A stretch of 64,000 bases of DNA. Source: Anaerolinea sp. Lineage in GTDB: Bacteria; Chloroflexota; Anaerolineae; Anaerolineales; Anaerolineaceae. Under the pieces are notes generated by a model, which worked only from the letters and a program-made list of their open reading frames with translations, ran no database searches and was not told the origin of the DNA. Made by a program: the position numbers and the translations under genes. Below are positions 62,427 through 64,000 of the stretch, piece by piece. The stretch is taken from assembly GCA_029975965.1 (NCBI GenBank), contig JARKOV010000093.1, forward strand, positions 1 to 64,000. Reading direction: 5' to 3'. Every line of letters begins with the position of its first letter. Within the stretch, counting starts at the first letter, position 1.

Positions 62427-63962
62427 ATGTCATTTCAGAGCATACTGTTTCATAAAGCGGATGAGCGCATAGACGGCGAAACGCCAGATGCGCCCGACTA
62501 TTTTATCGATCTCAACCTGGACCAGGTTGTCGATGCCATCACGGCTCACCGGCAAGACTATAACCTCAAGCCATTTTTTTACACCCCCTTGAAAGAGCAC
62601 GATTCCATAAAATATCGCCAGGAAGTATCGAAAGACCTGGAAAACGGCACCTTGTTGGAGAGCATCAAATCATTTTCACAAAAAATGATCGTCATGCGCC
62701 GGTACCTCAACTTGATCGAAAAGCTCTATTACAAATATCACCAAGAAGGATGGTATTTGGAGGCCATTCTTGTCTATTGCGACGCGGTCAGTTGCCTGAT
62801 GAAAGACTTGTCGCAGGCAAACCTTCAATCGCGTGGATTTGTCGCCTTCCGGGACTATTTATCCGCCTACACAGCGTCGGACGGATTTCAAACCCTGCTA
62901 TCGGAAACGCAAAAACTGAAAACCGATTTATCCACGGTTAAATATTGTGTCATCATCAATAACAGCACGGTCAAGGTTCGAAAATACAACCATGAACCGG
63001 ACTACAGCCTTGAGGTGGAGCAAACATTTGAGAAATTCAAGCAAGGCGCGGTGAAAGATTACAGGGTGAAACTGACCATCGCGTCGGGAATGAACCATAT
63101 CGAGGCGCAGATATTGGATTTTGTGGCGAAATTGTATCCGGAGATCTTTTCTGATCTCGACCGGTATTGCTTGAAAAATGATAGCTTTTTGGATGAGACG
63201 ATCCGCGTCTTTGACCGGGAAATTCAGTTTTATGTTGCTTACCAGGACTATATCCAGGCAATTAAGAATGCCGGGTTGAAATTCTGTTATCCGAAAATCA
63301 CACACCAGGGCAAAGAAATCTACAACTATGAAGGCTACGATGTGGCCCTGGCGCATAAGCGGATTCACGAGAACCTGCCGATTGTGTGGAATGATTTTTT
63401 CCTCAAAGGCAAGGAACGGATCATTGTAGTCTCCGGGCCTAACCAGGGCGGGAAGACAACTTTTGCGCGCACGTTTGGGCAGCTCCATTACCTGGCTTGC
63501 CTGGGCCTGCCTGTGCCGGGAAGAAGATCTCAACTCTTTTTATTCGACCGGCTCTTCACCCACTTCGAAAAAGAAGAGGATATCAAGAATCTGAGGGGTA
63601 AGCTCCAGGACGATTTGATCAGGATCTACTCCATCCTCGACCAGGCCACGCCGAAGAGCATCGTCATCATGAATGAGATCTTCACCTCAACCACACTTCA
63701 AGATGCAGTCTTTCTCAGTGAAAAGATCCTGGAGAGAATTATTGAACTCGATTTGCTCTGCGTGTGTGTGACCTTCATCGATGAGTTGGCTTCCTTAAGC
63801 GAAAAAACGATCAGCATGGTCAGCACGGTTGTCCCTGAGAACCCCGCAGTGCGCACGTATAAAATCATCCGCAAGCCGGCCGACGGATTAGCCTATGCGA
63901 TATCCATTGCGGAGAAATATCACCTGACCTACGACAACTTATTGGAGCGGATACCCTCATGA
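62427..63962 (+). CDS. MutS-like ATPase lacking mismatch-recognition domains
   Basis: The protein has 511 residues. A helical, coil-rich part (1-320) is followed by a MutS-type ATPase: Walker A GPNQGGKTTFARTFG at 337-351, and a Walker B region SIVIMNEIFTSTTLQDA at 411-427, where Asn stands in place of the usual Asp. There is no MutS domain I, so it does not recognise mismatches as MutS does. It overlaps by 4 bases (ATGA) a following gene that begins MKAFLMHKDRDFDI. Pairs of such genes occur in bacteria and their function is poorly known. Its lower GC and Lys-rich coding differ from the GC-rich neighbours. Confidence 0.8.
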   Translation: MSFQSILFHKADERIDGETPDAPDYFIDLNLDQVVDAITAHRQDYNLKPFFYTPLKEHDSIKYRQEVSKDLENGTLLESIKSFSQKMIVMRRYLNLIEKLYYKYHQEGWYLEAILVYCDAVSCLMKDLSQANLQSRGFVAFRDYLSAYTASDGFQTLLSETQKLKTDLSTVKYCVIINNSTVKVRKYNHEPDYSLEVEQTFEKFKQGAVKDYRVKLTIASGMNHIEAQILDFVAKLYPEIFSDLDRYCLKNDSFLDETIRVFDREIQFYVAYQDYIQAIKNAGLKFCYPKITHQGKEIYNYEGYDVALAHKRIHENLPIVWNDFFLKGKERIIVVSGPNQGGKTTFARTFGQLHYLACLGLPVPGRRSQLFLFDRLFTHFEKEEDIKNLRGKLQDDLIRIYSILDQATPKSIVIMNEIFTSTTLQDAVFLSEKILERIIELDLLCVCVTFIDELASLSEKTISMVSTVVPENPAVRTYKIIRKPADGLAYAISIAEKYHLTYDNLLERIPS

Positions 63963-64000
63963 AAGCCTTCCTGATGCACAAAGATCGGGATTTTGATATC
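63959..64000 (+). CDS. Start of a second gene overlapping the MutS-like gene (partial)
   Basis: Fourteen codons are visible, MKAFLMHKDRDFDI, from an ATG that overlaps the MutS-like stop by 4 bases. The coupling points to a functional partner, probably the second MutS-like protein that often follows such genes. The window ends here, so the family cannot be shown. Confidence 0.6.
   Translation, partial: MKAFLMHKDRDFDI

Noticed and set aside
1..64000. tRNA, rRNA, insertion sequence transposase, phage or plasmid genes
   Set aside because: I found no tRNA-like cloverleaf, rRNA segment, transposase, integrase or replication protein by reading both strands and translated frames.

Overview
The window looks like a chromosomal segment of a Chloroflexota bacterium, probably an Anaerolineae-type lineage. 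The reasons are a high-GC genome, many secreted proteins with Thr/Pro-rich linkers, secreted proteins ending in a short (Y/F)(L/V)P tail, TATAAT boxes placed very close to starts, and Wzx/Wzy polysaccharide genes with no outer-membrane export genes in view. This placement is inference; no rRNA, tRNA or other phylogenetic marker is present.

Bases 20-45795 are one unbroken leftward run of 34 genes with short gaps and many 4-14 base overlaps. They encode a surface-polysaccharide and surface-glycoprotein locus. Reading in transcription order (right to left) there is: a hexapeptide acyltransferase, a polyprenyl-phosphate-type GT2, a B12-binding radical SAM protein, an N-acetyltransferase with a zinc ribbon, a DegT aminotransferase, a GT2, a UDP-GlcNAc-type 2-epimerase, an FAD oxidoreductase, a large secreted deacetylase-like protein, an O-antigen-ligase/polymerase-like protein, a Gfo/Idh/MocA dehydrogenase, a GT39-like membrane enzyme and an ACP/SDR/AMP-ligase trio. 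Then come a LamG surface protein, a Tat-exported paralogue of the deacetylase-like protein, a lipoprotein hydrolase, a large Ig/PKD-type surface protein, another deacetylase-like protein, two acyltransferases, a PQQ-propeller lipoprotein, a Wzx-type flippase, alternating GT4/GT2 glycosyltransferases, three more multi-pass GT-C-type enzymes, a BNR propeller and a final GT4. The dehydrogenase, aminotransferase, N-acetyltransferase and 2-epimerase together match WbpB, WbpE, WbpD and WbpI of the UDP-ManNAc3NAcA pathway; the 6-dehydrogenase WbpA is not in the window.

Bases 45796-46581 are an AT-richer, gene-free divergent control region. On the minus strand it holds a sigma70-like promoter, a folded segment and a hairpin followed by a T-tract, about 460 bases before the first gene of the leftward run. 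This is a candidate attenuator, riboswitch or small RNA for the whole locus.

Bases 46582-53841 carry rightward genes for a GmhB-like phosphatase, a secreted DNRLRE-type protein and a 1252-residue modular surface protein, plus a leftward HEAT-repeat membrane protein. A palindromic MITE/REP-like element lies between the convergent genes near 48.8-49.0 kb.

Bases 53971-59025 hold a leftward sugar-uptake operon (substrate-binding lipoprotein, two permeases, a TPR protein) and its LacI-type regulator. Two identical 14-base dyads mark the likely operators. Rightward genes at 59232-62192 encode a putative glycoside hydrolase and a galactonate-dehydratase-like enolase-superfamily enzyme, which suggests uptake and breakdown of a sugar or sugar acid. 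The window ends with a MutS-like ATPase gene and the first codons of an overlapping partner gene.
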